Part shown: one piece after another, positions 55,113-64,000 of the stretch | Numbering within the stretch: the first letter of the stretch is position 1 | Layout of the letters: every line of letters begins with the position of its first letter | From: Pseudaquabacterium terrae | GTDB taxonomy: Bacteria; Pseudomonadota; Gammaproteobacteria; Burkholderiales; Burkholderiaceae_C | NCBI RefSeq assembly: GCF_013266755.1 | Contig: NZ_JABRWJ010000001.1 | Location: 558,001-622,000 of the forward strand | Direction of reading: 5' to 3' | DNA: 64,000 nt | Notes under the pieces: model-generated | Told to the model about the DNA's origin: nothing | Seen by the model: only the letters and a program-made list of their open reading frames with translations | The model's database searches: none | Translations under genes and position numbers: made by a program

Positions 55113-56834
55113 CTAGTAGATGTCCGGCTCCGGCACCTCGCCGGCGCGCGCCAGCAGCGTGAAGTCGCAGCCCTCGTCGGCCTGCGTCACCTGCTGCGCG
55201 TAAAGGGCGCCGAAGCCGCGCACGTAGCGCGGCTCGGGCGGGCGCCAGTACTCGCGCCGGCGCGCGAGCTCCTCGTCACCGACGTCCAGGTGCAGGCGCC
55301 GCGCGGCGACGTCGATCTCGATCCAGTCGCCGCTGTGCACCAAAGCGAGCGGCCCGCCGACGAAGGCTTCGGGCGCGACGTGCAGCACGCAGGCGCCGAA
55401 GCTGGTGCCGCTCATGCGGCAATCGCTGATGCGCAGCATGTCGCGCACGCCTTGCGCGAGCAGCTTCTTCGGGATCGGCAGCTGACCCCACTCCGGCATG
55501 CCGGGGCCACCGAGCGGGCCGGCGTTCTGCAGCACCAGCACGCTGTCGGCATCGACCTCGAGGTCCGGCGCATCGATGCGGGCTTGCAGGTCGGCGTAGT
55601 CCTTGAAGACGACCGCGCGGCCGCGGTGCCGCATGAAGCGCGGCTCGGCCGCCGCCGGCTTGATCACCGCGCCATTGGGTGCCAGGTTGCCGCGCAGCAC
55701 CGCCAGGCTGCCCTCGGCGACCAGCGGCCGGTCCAGCGGCAGGATCACGTCGTCGTCGAACACCCGCGCCTCGGCGATGTTGTCGCCGAGCGTGCGGCCG
55801 TTGATCGTCGGCGCGCCGGTGTGCAGCAGGCCGCGCAGCCGCTGCAGCAGCGCGGGCAGGCCGCCGGCGTAGAAGAAGTCCTCCATCAGGTACTTGCCGG
55901 CCGGGCGCAGGTTGGCAATCAGCGGCGTGCGGCGGGCCAGCATGTCGAAGCGGTCGAGGTCGAGCATGACGCCGGCGCGGCGCGCCATCGCGATCAGGTG
56001 CACCAGCGCGTTCGTCGAGCCGCCGAGCGCGAGCACCGTGGTCACCGCGTTGTCGAAGGCCTCGGCGCCGAGGATGCGCGCCGGCCGCAGGTCGTCCCAG
56101 ACCATCTCGACGATGCGGCGGCCCGTCGCCACCGCCATCAGCGCGTGGCGCGAGTCGGGCGCCGGGATGCTGGCAGCACCGGGCAAGGTCAGCCCCAGCG
56201 CCTCGGCGGCGCTGGTCATCGTCGATGCGGTGCCCATCGTCATGCAGTGGCCCGGCGAGCGTGCGATGCCCGACAGCACGCCCTCCCACTGCTCGGTCGA
56301 CAAGGTGCCGGCGCGCACTTCGGCCCAGTGCTTGAACATGTCCGAGCCCGAGCCCAGCGTCTGGCCTTCGAAGCTGCCGCGCAGCATCGGGCCGGCCGGC
56401 ATGAAGGCGAAAGGCAGGCCCATCGAGGTCGCGCCCATGATCAGACCCGGCGTCGTCTTGTCGCAGCCGCCCATCAGCACGGCGCCGTCGATCGGATGGC
56501 AGCGCAGCAGCTCCTCGGCTTCCATCGCCAGCAGATTGCGGTACAGCAGCGGACTCGGCTTGACGAAGGGCTCGGCGATGGACATCGCCGGCAGCTCGAG
56601 CGGAAAACCGCCGGCGCGGATCACGCCGCGCTTGATCTCCTCGACCCGCTGTTTGAAGTGAGAGTGGCAGGGATTGATGTCGCTCCAGGTGTTGAGGATC
56701 GCGATCACCGGCTTGCCGGCGTAGTCGCTGCGCTCGTAGCCCAGCTGCGCCATGCGCGAGCGATGGTTGTAGGTGCGCATGGCCTCGCGACCGAACCAGC
56801 GGTGGCTGCGCAGGTCCTCGGGCTTCAGCGGCAT
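55113..56834 (-). CDS. IlvD/Edd-family dehydratase, probably a sugar-acid dehydratase
   Basis: 573 residues from ATG 56832-56834, with CCGGAG upstream. The three iron-sulfur cysteines are in [30 protein letters not shown] and [29 protein letters not shown] and the C-terminal swivelling domain ([17 protein letters not shown]) follow. Sequence details ([18 protein letters not shown]) fit arabinonate/other aldonate dehydratases better than IlvD itself. It removes water from a 2,3-dihydroxy acid to give a 2-keto-3-deoxy acid. No sugar-acid operon surrounds it. Confidence 0.85.
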   Translation of the reverse strand: MPLKPEDLRSHRWFGREAMRTYNHRSRMAQLGYERSDYAGKPVIAILNTWSDINPCHSHFKQRVEEIKRGVIRAGGFPLELPAMSIAEPFVKPSPLLYRNLLAMEAEELLRCHPIDGAVLMGGCDKTTPGLIMGATSMGLPFAFMPAGPMLRGSFEGQTLGSGSDMFKHWAEVRAGTLSTEQWEGVLSGIARSPGHCMTMGTASTMTSAAEALGLTLPGAASIPAPDSRHALMAVATGRRIVEMVWDDLRPARILGAEAFDNAVTTVLALGGSTNALVHLIAMARRAGVMLDLDRFDMLARRTPLIANLRPAGKYLMEDFFYAGGLPALLQRLRGLLHTGAPTINGRTLGDNIAEARVFDDDVILPLDRPLVAEGSLAVLRGNLAPNGAVIKPAAAEPRFMRHRGRAVVFKDYADLQARIDAPDLEVDADSVLVLQNAGPLGGPGMPEWGQLPIPKKLLAQGVRDMLRISDCRMSGTSFGACVLHVAPEAFVGGPLALVHSGDWIEIDVAARRLHLDVGDEELARRREYWRPPEPRYVRGFGALYAQQVTQADEGCDFTLLARAGEVPEPDIY

Positions 56835-56964
56835 GGCGGGCTCCGGCAGTGGCAACGAGCGAGCCGCCGAGCTTAGGCCGGATCGAGGCGCCGGCGGGGC
56901 CGGCTTCGACCGCGTCAGCTCGCCAGCGGGATCTACGCCACTGTTCTCCCTGAGCCTCCCGTGT

Positions 56965-58194
<1,230 letters not shown>

Positions 58195-58346
58195 CTTCGT
58201 TCCTCGATGCCGCGCGGATCGAGTTGCTTCTACTGCACTTCGAGCGGCTGCGCGGTGAGTGAAGGTTCCGGTGACGGGTTCCGGAGCCGCCCTATCGTTG
58301 CGGCCGATTTCCGCCTGAGCAAAATGTGGCCTTGCCCCTTTGCTCA

Positions 58347-58383
58347 TCCCCCTCGGGGGGCGGCGGCGACGCCGCCTGGGGGC
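58347..58383. other. Tandem GC-rich hairpins upstream of rtcB
   Basis: CCCCC-TC-GGGGG followed by GGCGGC-GGCGAC-GCCGCC and CTGGGGG can form two adjacent or one larger hairpin. I see nothing coding in 58195-58604; the overlapping open frames have no ribosome site or recognisable sequence. Confidence 0.4.
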
Positions 58384-58604
58384 GTTGTCAAGCGTGAGCT
58401 CGACAGAGGCTTCGGTGAAATCTCATCGCGGTTGTGCTCCAGCGCGAGGGCGGAAGGTCCGCTCAGCGCTGTCTCGCTGCACGACGCGGGCGTCCCCGCG
58501 GCGCACATCCGGGCCACCCCGACGCTGCTGGGGTGAAATTCGGCCGTTGTGCCGAAGCACACCCGCCATGAGATTACGGATCAGATTGCAGACCAGAAAG
58601 CGAC

Positions 58605-58635
58605 GAGGCCCGGATCCTTTCGGATTCCGGGCCTC
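58605..58635 (-). terminator. Hairpin terminator of the small transcription unit
   Basis: A 13-bp GAGGCCCGGA-type stem with a 4-nt loop and a single bulged mismatch lies 29 bp past the stop of the 37-codon ORF on the minus strand. The T tract after it is weak (GTCGCTTTCT). An imperfect copy lies in the opposite orientation near 59566-59590. Confidence 0.6.
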
Positions 58636-58663
58636 GACGTGAATCGAGTGGAAGGCAGCGCGC

Positions 58664-58777
58664 CTATGCGCTTCCTTCGCCCGGAGGCAAGCGATCGCCG
58701 GAACCTTCGGCACGCGCGCCCATGCCTGCGCCCGATGCGGGCAGCAAGCAGATGGTGGCGAGGCCTGGGTTCAACAC
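58664..58777 (-). CDS. 37-residue small protein, unannotated type
   Basis: Begins at GTG 58775-58777, with an ideal AAGGAG 8 nt upstream, and ends at TAG 58664-58666. The product starts MLNPGLATICLLPASGAGMG, is followed by ARAEGSGDRLPPGEG and ends SA. It is a short hydrophobic stretch with one Cys, then a Gly-rich polar tail. A sigma-70-like promoter (58844-58872) and a hairpin (58605-58635) enclose it, making a complete ~240-nt transcription unit. It could be a small membrane-active peptide, a leader peptide for rtcB, or the coding part of a dual-function sRNA. No family is recognised. Confidence 0.55.
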   Translation of the reverse strand: MLNPGLATICLLPASGAGMGARAEGSGDRLPPGEGSA

Positions 58778-58843
58778 GTTCGAGACTCCTTGGAGGTTCA
58801 GTGGCTGTTCGGTGCTGCAGTCTTGGCCGCAGCGAAGTGGCGC

Positions 58844-58872
58844 ACTGTAAATAGTCTTCACCTGGTCGTCAA
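58844..58872 (-). promoter_or_regulatory. Sigma-70 promoter of the small transcription unit
   Basis: TTGACG (58867-58872) and TACAGT (58844-58849) are separated by exactly 17 bp on the minus strand. The same TTGACG/TACAGT pair, with a 14-bp spacer, begins the degenerate copy near 59320 on the plus strand. The promoter lies 52 bp from the divergent HTH gene. Confidence 0.6.
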
Positions 58873-58923
58873 GCGGATGCGAGAATCTTTCGTCCCCCTA
58901 TTGCAGTACGCGCCCCACGCCCC

Positions 58924-59292
58924 GTGCCGGACCCGAATCCCGCCCATCGCCGACAGAACGTCCTGAATCTCTTTCAGCACTACGCCGAAGAACAGATGCG
59001 CGCCGGCGTGCCGCCCAAGGGCCTGGAGCAAGCCTTCGCCCGCAAGTTGCAGATCAGCCCCAGCATGTGGAGCCAGATCAAGAGCAGCCGGTCGATCGGC
59101 GACAAGCTGGCGCGGCAGATCGAGGCGGCGTGCGGTTACGCCGCCGGTTGGCTCGACGAAGCGCGCGAGGTCTCCGGCCCGACGGCCGCCGAGCTGCAAT
59201 TCCTGGCGCTCGCGTCGAAAGCCTGGCGGGCGACGAATGCCGATGGGCGCAAGCGCATGAAGTTGCTGCTGAAGGAAATCGCCAGCCATTGA
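58924..59292 (+). CDS. Helix-turn-helix DNA-binding protein
   Basis: 122 residues from GTG 58924; ATG 58996 inside is an alternative. FARKLQISPSMWSQIKSSRS through IGDKLARQIEAACGYAAGWL is a compact HTH of the phage-repressor/Cro-like type. A C-terminal part (LQFLALASKAWRATNADGRK) is helical. It is divergent from the small transcription unit and followed by that unit's decayed copy, so it may regulate the promoter at 58844. No ribosome site is obvious. Confidence 0.7.
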   Translation: MPDPNPAHRRQNVLNLFQHYAEEQMRAGVPPKGLEQAFARKLQISPSMWSQIKSSRSIGDKLARQIEAACGYAAGWLDEAREVSGPTAAELQFLALASKAWRATNADGRKRMKLLLKEIASH

Positions 59293-59317
59293 GTCGGCGC
59301 GCCGACGTGCGATTCCG

Positions 59318-59600
59318 CGCTTGACGCCGAGGAAGAGTCTTACAGTCCGCCACCTCGCTGCAGCCCCCGGCTGCAGATGCGCATTCACACAGCATCCATT
59401 CGAAGCATTCAGCGTGACAGCTCAAGGCCATTCCGTCGCTCTGCTCGCTGCCCTTGCAGGGCCGCCGTGCGTTCGTGCGTTGGCTTGGTGCTGACGAGGA
59501 CTGTTCGATTCCGGGCAAGGGAAGCGCATAGACGCGCACCCGCTCCACTCGATTCATCTCGAGGGCCCGGATTCCGCAAGGATCCGGGACAAGGCGCTGG
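59318..59600 (+). repeat. Degenerate inverted copy of the small transcription unit
   Basis: Matches the minus-strand sequence 58605-58875 in blocks. These are CGCTTGACG at the start, then TACAGT-CCGCCAC-TCGCTGC, then GGAAGCGCATAG with TCCACTCGATTCA, and finally the hairpin GGCCCGGATTCC-GCAA-GGATCCGGG. The middle, including the ribosome site and the first codons of the small ORF, is not conserved. The two copies flank the HTH gene in inverted orientation. Confidence 0.55.
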
Positions 59601-59692
59601 AGTCGCTGGAACGCATCGCCGAGCGCATCGACAAGATCTCGGTCTTCGGTGGGCTCGACAGCGTGCTCAACGGACTGGTCAAGCCGCGATAG
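59495..59692 (+). pseudogene. Open frame without start codon, 66 codons
   Basis: The frame ends RIRDKALESLERIAERIDK then ISVFGGLDSVLNGLVKPR and stop. This looks like real protein (amphipathic helix, balanced composition), but no ATG/GTG/TTG precedes it before the in-frame TGA at 59492. Its upstream part overlaps the decayed repeat. It may be the 3' end of a gene truncated by that repeat. A terminator 95 bp downstream supports former transcription. Confidence 0.35.
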
Positions 59693-59787
59693 CCGCCAGT
59701 CCGGACGCAAGGTGCGACGGGCGCACCGCATGCGAGGTCCGGCGCCTCAGGGCGCGGCGTTTGCGCGTCGCCTGAAGCTGTCCGGTT

Positions 59788-59813
59788 GGGGCGCCTGCGG
59801 GCGCCCCTTTTTT
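59788..59813 (+). terminator. Intrinsic terminator, plus strand
   Basis: GGGGCGC-CTGCGG-GCGCCCC followed by TTTTTT: a strong classical terminator. It ends plus-strand transcription from the HTH gene and/or the start-less frame, ahead of the convergent RRM gene. Confidence 0.8.
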
Positions 59814-59851
59814 CTTGTTGCCGGCGGACGCAGCCCGCCGGTCAGCGAGGA

Positions 59852-60223
59852 TCAGTAGCCGCGACCGCCGCCGTAGCCACCACCACCGCCGCCGCCGTAG
59901 CCGCCACCGCCGCCGCCGCCACGACGGCCACCACCGCCGCCACCGCCGAAGCCGCCACCGCCGCCCGGCCGGTCTTCCTTGGGACGCGCCTCGTTGACAA
60001 CGAGGGCGCGGCCGTCGACCGACTTGCCGTTCATGCCGCGGATCGCGGCCTGGGCTTCCGCATCGGAGCCCATCTCGACGAAGCCGAAGCCTTTCGAGCG
60101 GCCGGTATCGCGGTCCATCATGACCTTCGCCGAAGCGACGGTGCCGAACGCGGCGAACTGTTGTTGAAGGTTGTCGTCGCGAACCGAGTACGCGAGGTTG
60201 CCGACGTAGAGTTTGTTGCCCAC
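59852..60223 (-). CDS. Glycine-rich RRM RNA-binding protein
   Basis: 123 residues from GTG 60221-60223, with AAAGG about 10 nt upstream. Residues 1-80 are a single RRM with RNP2 (LYVGNL) and RNP1 (KGFGFVEM). The C-terminal ~40 residues are a Gly/Arg/Tyr tail (GGGGGYGGG repeats). This is the cold-inducible RNA-chaperone type common in betaproteobacteria and cyanobacteria. It binds RNA in the cytoplasm. The infA gene lies 86 bp upstream on the same strand. Confidence 0.92.
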   Translation of the reverse strand: MGNKLYVGNLAYSVRDDNLQQQFAAFGTVASAKVMMDRDTGRSKGFGFVEMGSDAEAQAAIRGMNGKSVDGRALVVNEARPKEDRPGGGGGFGGGGGGGRRGGGGGGGYGGGGGGGYGGGRGY

Positions 60224-60309
60224 GGTGGGGTGCCTTTCAGAGAAGCATCGTCGATGCGAAGAGGTTGTCGACGACGCGGGGGTGAAACAGTATCGCTGAC
60301 CGGCCCGGC

Positions 60310-60576
60310 TCAGCGGAAGCTGCGCTGTGCCGGACGAGGCGCGGAACTGGGCCGCGTTTCGATATGCCGGAACGTGATGCGGCCCTTGGTCAGATCGTAG
60401 GGCGACAGCTCCAACGACACGTTGTCGCCGGCCAGGATCCGAATGTGGTGCTTGCGCATCTTGCCGGAGGTGTAGGCGACGAGGCTATGCCCGTTATCCA
60501 GCGTGACACGGTAACGCGAGTCGGGTAGCACTTCCTCGACCTTGCCGCGCATTTCGATCAGTTCTTCCTTAGCCAA
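60310..60576 (-). CDS. infA: Translation initiation factor IF-1 (extended)
   Basis: 88 residues. The start codon is TTG (60574-60576), preceded by AAGGAG at a 5-nt spacing; there is no ATG nearby. Residues 2-72 match IF-1 throughout ([60 protein letters not shown]). A 16-residue basic tail ([18 protein letters not shown]) exceeds the usual 72. Betaproteobacteria often carry a second, stand-alone infA, and this one is not in a ribosomal-protein operon. Confidence 0.92.
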   Translation of the reverse strand: MAKEELIEMRGKVEEVLPDSRYRVTLDNGHSLVAYTSGKMRKHHIRILAGDNVSLELSPYDLTKGRITFRHIETRPSSAPRPAQRSFR

Positions 60577-60891
60577 CGAGGCTCCTTGCGGGTAAATATG
60601 GAGATAGCAGCCCCGTGCGGCGGCGTCTGCCGGGGCACGGATGGCTTGTTCGAACGAGTAACGTCAGGATCTCCCGTGCGGGGACTCACGGTCGGGGAGG
60701 CTGACGATCCGCGGGAAACCGGCGAGGCCGGTCAGAGGGGTGCGGCGGGCGGCTGGGTTGGGTGCCGTCGGCCGTGTCAGGCGACGATGCCGCGTCGGTG
60801 AGCGAGGCGCGGCAACCCGAGGATTGTACGGCGGAGCGCGGCTTGCAGCACGCCGGTCTCGTGTACCCATGCCAGAAGCCCGAAACCGTGC
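60577..60891. other. Intergenic region between the response regulator gene and infA
   Basis: 315 bp on the minus-strand path from the sigma-54 activator stop to infA. It contains the infA ribosome site and should contain its promoter. Open frames here have no supporting start or family. I see no clear terminator or repeat. Confidence 0.4.
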
Positions 60892-62274
60892 TCAGCGCAA
60901 GCCCAGCCGCGTCAACTTCTTGATCAGCCCCACCCGCGAGATCCCCAGCCGCCGCGCGGCTTCCGACTGGTTGCCGTCGGCGGCGGTCATCGCGTCGCGC
61001 ACGAGGCGGCGTTCCAGCTCGCTCAGCGCCGCATCGAGCGGGCCGGCACCCTCGGGCGTCGATGCCGGCTCGGGACGTGACGGATCGGCCGGATCGCCGC
61101 TCGCGAGCCGCAGCAGCTCGGCGTCGACCTCGCGCTGATCGGGCGGCAGCAGCGCGCCCGCCGACTCGATCACCGCCTTCAGCTCGCGCACGTTGCCGGG
61201 CCACTCGCGGGCGGCGAGCCAGGCCAGCGCACCGGCCGACAACCCGGCGCGCGGGGCGGTGCGGTGCAGGAAGCGCGTGGCGAGCAGCGGCACGTCGCCC
61301 GCGCGTTCGGCGAGCGCCGGCGTGCGCAGCACCACGCCTTTCAGGCGATAGAAGAGATCCTCGCGGAACGTGCCTTCGCGCACCATGGCTTCGAGGTCGC
61401 GGTGCGTCGCGGCGACGATGCGCGCCTGGGCATGCTTCTGCACGCGGCCACCGACCGGCACGAACGTGCCTTCCTGCAGGAAGCGCAGCAGCTTGACCTG
61501 CATCGGCGGCGGCATCTCGCCGACCTCGTCGAGAAACAGCGTGCCGCCGTGCGCCGCTTCGACGAGGCCCGGCTGGTCGCGGTAGGCGCCGGTGAAGCTG
61601 CCCTTGATGTGGCCGAAGAGCTCGCTTTCCAGCAGCTCGGCCGACAGCGCGCCGCAGTGGATCGCGACGAAAGGCCCGCCGCTGCGCGTGCTGCAGCCGT
61701 GCAATGCGCGCGCCACGAGCTCCTTGCCGGTGCCGGTGGGCCCGAGCACCAGCACGCTGACGGCCGTCTGCGCCACCCGCCGCACCATCGCGCGCAACTG
61801 CGTCATCGCCGGTGCCTGGCCGACCAGACCGAGGTCGTCCGCCGCCTGGCCCGCGCGCAGCGACATCAGCTCGGCATCGAGCCGCGCCTTGCGCAGCGCC
61901 CGCGCGACGACGAAGCGCAGCATGTCGGGATCGATCGGCTTGGTCAGGAAGTCCCAGGCGCCGAGCGCGGTCGCGCGCAGCGCCAGCTCGTGCTCGCCAT
62001 GGCCGGTCAGCACGACCACCGGAATCCGCGCCAGCAACGGGATCAGGTCGAGCCCGATCTCCGGGTCCATGTGCGGCGGCATCGCGAGGTCCAGCAGCAC
62101 CAACTCGGGCCGCTGGCGCTCGAAGGCGGCCAAGGCCTGCTGGCCATCGCCGGCGATCGTGACCTCGTGGCCCAGGCCGCGCAGGAACGATCCGCCGAGG
62201 CGCTGGAATGCGGGCTCGTCGTCGACCAGCAGCACGCGGCCGGTTTCGGCAGCTTCAGGCGCGGCGGCACTCAT
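60892..62274 (-). CDS. NtrC-family sigma-54-dependent response regulator
   Basis: 460 residues from ATG 62272-62274, overlapping the kinase stop by 4 bp (ATGA). The receiver domain has DDEP and the phospho-acceptor in LVLLDLAMPPHMD, with a slightly unusual insertion after it (DPEIGLDLIPLL), then VLTGHG and FLTKPID. The AAA+ domain has Walker A GPTGTGKE, the GAFTGA loop as GSFTGAYRDQ, Walker B GTLFLDEVGEM, and WPGNVRELK. The C-terminal Fis-type HTH is NQSEAARRLGISRVGLIKKL. It should activate sigma-54 promoters when phosphorylated by the adjacent kinase. Confidence 0.92.
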   Translation of the reverse strand: MSAAAPEAAETGRVLLVDDEPAFQRLGGSFLRGLGHEVTIAGDGQQALAAFERQRPELVLLDLAMPPHMDPEIGLDLIPLLARIPVVVLTGHGEHELALRATALGAWDFLTKPIDPDMLRFVVARALRKARLDAELMSLRAGQAADDLGLVGQAPAMTQLRAMVRRVAQTAVSVLVLGPTGTGKELVARALHGCSTRSGGPFVAIHCGALSAELLESELFGHIKGSFTGAYRDQPGLVEAAHGGTLFLDEVGEMPPPMQVKLLRFLQEGTFVPVGGRVQKHAQARIVAATHRDLEAMVREGTFREDLFYRLKGVVLRTPALAERAGDVPLLATRFLHRTAPRAGLSAGALAWLAAREWPGNVRELKAVIESAGALLPPDQREVDAELLRLASGDPADPSRPEPASTPEGAGPLDAALSELERRLVRDAMTAADGNQSEAARRLGISRVGLIKKLTRLGLR

Positions 62275-64000
62275 GGCGGTGTCCTCGGAAAACTCAGCGT
62301 GAAGCAGGTGCGCCACGGCGGCCGCTCGGTCAGGGCGACCGCGCCGCCATGCGCGCTCATGATGCGGGCGACGATCGCCAGCCCGAGACCGGTGCCACCG
62401 GGGCTGCGCGACGCGAAGGGCTCGAACAGGCGCTCGCGGATCTCGGGCGGTACGCCGGGACCGTCGTCGCAGACGTGCAGCAGCACGGCACCATCGGCCG
62501 CCTCGGCATCCACCTGCACCTGGGTGCCGGCGGCCCGCGCGTTCTCGAACAGGTTGGTCAGTGCCTGGTCGATCCGGCGCGGGTCGGCGTCGACGATCAA
62601 TTCGTCATCGAGCCCGGCGCCCAGACGCACCGAGGGCATCCGCAGCGCCGTGGTGCGCACCTGCGCGGCCAGGTCCAGCGGCGTGCTCGACAACTTCCAC
62701 GGCTTGGCGTAGTCGAGCAGGTCGCGCGTCAGGTGCGAGATGCGCGCCACCTGATCGGCCACCTCGCGGCGCGTCTCGCCGGGTGCGCCGGCCACGGCCA
62801 TCGAGATGATGTTCAGCGGATTGCGGATGTCGTGCGCGACGGTGGCGGCCAGCGATCCGAGCTCGGCCAGCCGCGCCTGCAACTGACGCTCGCGCTCGCG
62901 CGCGGCGATCTGCTGCGCCTGCTCGACGCGGGCGGCGGCCTCGGCGACGACGGTGCCGAACAGCTCCGCCGCATGGCGTGGACCCGGCGGCGCGGCATCC
63001 CAGCCGTGCAGCGCGCAGTCCCAGCCATCGCTGCCGCGCGCGCAAACCAGCCGCGGCGTCTGGGTGTCAGACAGGAGCGCCGCTTCGCCGATGGACACGT
63101 CCACCCGCGTGCCGATGCGCCGGCTGATCAGATCGGCCGCCGCGTGCGCCAGCGCCTGCGGGGTCTCGCTCGATTGCAGCGCGCGGCGCCAGGCCGCGAG
63201 GTCGGCCACCGACACCTCGCCGCCCGGGTACACCAGCCGTTCGGCGAAGCGCCGCACCGGTCCGTTCAGCGCCAGGCAGCTCGCCGCGACCGCCAGCCCG
63301 CCGATCCAGCGCGATTCGATCGGCAGCAGCGGCGTCAGCGCGACGACCGCCGCGCCCACCGCCAGCAGCAGCGTCCAGACCAGCGCGCGCCGCGCCCAGG
63401 CGTTGGCGACGAAGACGCCGTAGCGCAGGATGCCGTAGACCAGGATCACCGGGTACAGCGGCAGCGCGAGCAGCGGGAACGGGTACAGCGGCAGGTCGAG
63501 CACCGCGATGCCGTAGCCGCTCAAGCACAGCAGGCCCCACAAGCACGAGGCGGTGACCGCGGCGATCTGGCTGAAGGCGGGCCGCTGCGCGCGCGCCAGC
63601 GCCCACAGCAGCACCGAGATGCCGCCGATGCCCAGGATCACCCAGGCCAGGCTGGCGATCCAGCCGATGTTGTTGGCGATCGCGATCCAGCCGACGTGCT
63701 GCTGCCAGACGATGCGCCCGGGCACGACCAGCAAGGCCAGCAGCGACGCGCCGGCGCCGAGCGTGTAGGCCGCCGCCACGCCGGCGCGGCCGATCCGAAC
63801 GCGGCAGAAGACGACGCAGAAGTGGAAGAAGAACGACGAGGTCAGCGGCGCCGTCGACAGCAGCGCCAGCGTCAGGCGCTCGGTGGCGGGCCCGAGCCAG
63901 TTCGGCAGCTCGTTGCCGGCGATCCAGATCGCGATGCCCGTCAGGAACGCGGCGAGCAGCCGCGCGCCGGCCACGCGGTCGGCCCACCACAGCAGCACGC
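62271..64000 (-). CDS. Membrane sensor histidine kinase, N-terminus beyond the window
   Basis: The frame is open to the right edge, so about 576 residues are visible. Seven or so membrane helices come first (SSFFFHFCVVFCRV, LGAGASLLALLVV, ASCLWGLLCLSGYGIAVL and others), then a GAF-like region. The kinase core has the H-box LAATVAHDIRNPLNIISM, N-box ALTNLFENARAAG, DDGPGVPPEIRERLFEPF and GGTGLGLAIVARIMS. It is translationally coupled to the response regulator. The multi-helix N-terminus suggests sensing of a membrane or membrane-permeant signal. Confidence 0.9.
   Translation of the reverse strand, partial: VLLWWADRVAGARLLAAFLTGIAIWIAGNELPNWLGPATERLTLALLSTAPLTSSFFFHFCVVFCRVRIGRAGVAAAYTLGAGASLLALLVVPGRIVWQQHVGWIAIANNIGWIASLAWVILGIGGISVLLWALARAQRPAFSQIAAVTASCLWGLLCLSGYGIAVLDLPLYPFPLLALPLYPVILVYGILRYGVFVANAWARRALVWTLLLAVGAAVVALTPLLPIESRWIGGLAVAASCLALNGPVRRFAERLVYPGGEVSVADLAAWRRALQSSETPQALAHAAADLISRRIGTRVDVSIGEAALLSDTQTPRLVCARGSDGWDCALHGWDAAPPGPRHAAELFGTVVAEAAARVEQAQQIAARERERQLQARLAELGSLAATVAHDIRNPLNIISMAVAGAPGETRREVADQVARISHLTRDLLDYAKPWKLSSTPLDLAAQVRTTALRMPSVRLGAGLDDELIVDADPRRIDQALTNLFENARAAGTQVQVDAEAADGAVLLHVCDDGPGVPPEIRERLFEPFASRSPGGTGLGLAIVARIMSAHGGAVALTERPPWRTCFTLSFPRTPP

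Noticed and set aside
58423-58713. 96-codon minus-strand frame through the hairpin at 58605
   Set aside because: It reads straight through the terminator hairpin and has no ribosome site; the 37-codon frame is better supported.

Overview
The window is about 70% G+C, tightly packed and bacterial. The gene set points to a betaproteobacterium of the order Burkholderiales, Rubrivivax/Leptothrix/Methylibium-like: an aceE-aceF-lpdA operon whose lpdA carries its own lipoyl domain, proteobacterial GshA, a PEP-CTERM protein, a glycine-rich RRM protein and an extended IF-1. The genus is inference; no rRNA or tRNA gene was seen.

Layout. 1-8.0 kb: two RTX-like calcium-binding repeat proteins (one cut by the window edge), a metallo-beta-lactamase-fold hydrolase, a membrane-anchored pseudokinase, an NYN-domain nuclease-like protein, an MFS transporter, a YdcF-like protein and a remnant of an alpha/beta hydrolase. 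8.5-21.5 kb: a co-directional run aceE-aceF-lpdA-hydrolase-maeB-lipA-dctA-NADH dehydrogenase. All gaps are under 40 bp, and a textbook sigma-54 promoter precedes aceE. The genes form one route: C4-dicarboxylate uptake (DctA), malate to pyruvate (MaeB), pyruvate to acetyl-CoA (PDH, lipoylated by LipA), NADH reoxidation.

22.2-36.4 kb: a catabolic cluster with three acyl-CoA dehydrogenases, an amidohydrolase, a phytanoyl-CoA-dioxygenase-like enzyme, a flavin reductase with a MarR-like tail, a FadR-type GntR regulator, an SCP-x-like thiolase, a MaoC hydratase, an MFE-2-like SDR, a FadJ-like protein lacking its NAD-binding domain, and an aldehyde dehydrogenase. It resembles peroxisomal or sterol-side-chain beta-oxidation. 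GTTAAC palindromes lie at three promoters of the cluster. A TumE-type toxin-antitoxin pair sits inside it. The cluster is bracketed on both sides by pairs of ~225-230 bp inverted structured elements with 30-32 bp terminal inverted repeats and covarying stems. I do not recognise these elements, and they are the best candidate here for something undescribed.

37.2-58.2 kb: gshA, small conserved genes, a WYL regulator, a GFA-family protein, an RND efflux pair, a secreted cyclodextrin glucanotransferase with an operator-like palindrome upstream, a secreted cyclophilin, a ClpP-like protease, a Tat-exported PhoX-like protein, a PEP-CTERM protein, a class V aminotransferase, two lipoproteins, an IlvD/Edd dehydratase and RtcB. 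58.2-64 kb: a complete unannotated small transcription unit (promoter, 37-codon ORF, hairpin) and a decayed inverted copy flank an HTH gene. They are followed by an RRM protein (GTG start), IF-1 (TTG start) and an NtrC-like/histidine-kinase pair running off the right edge.
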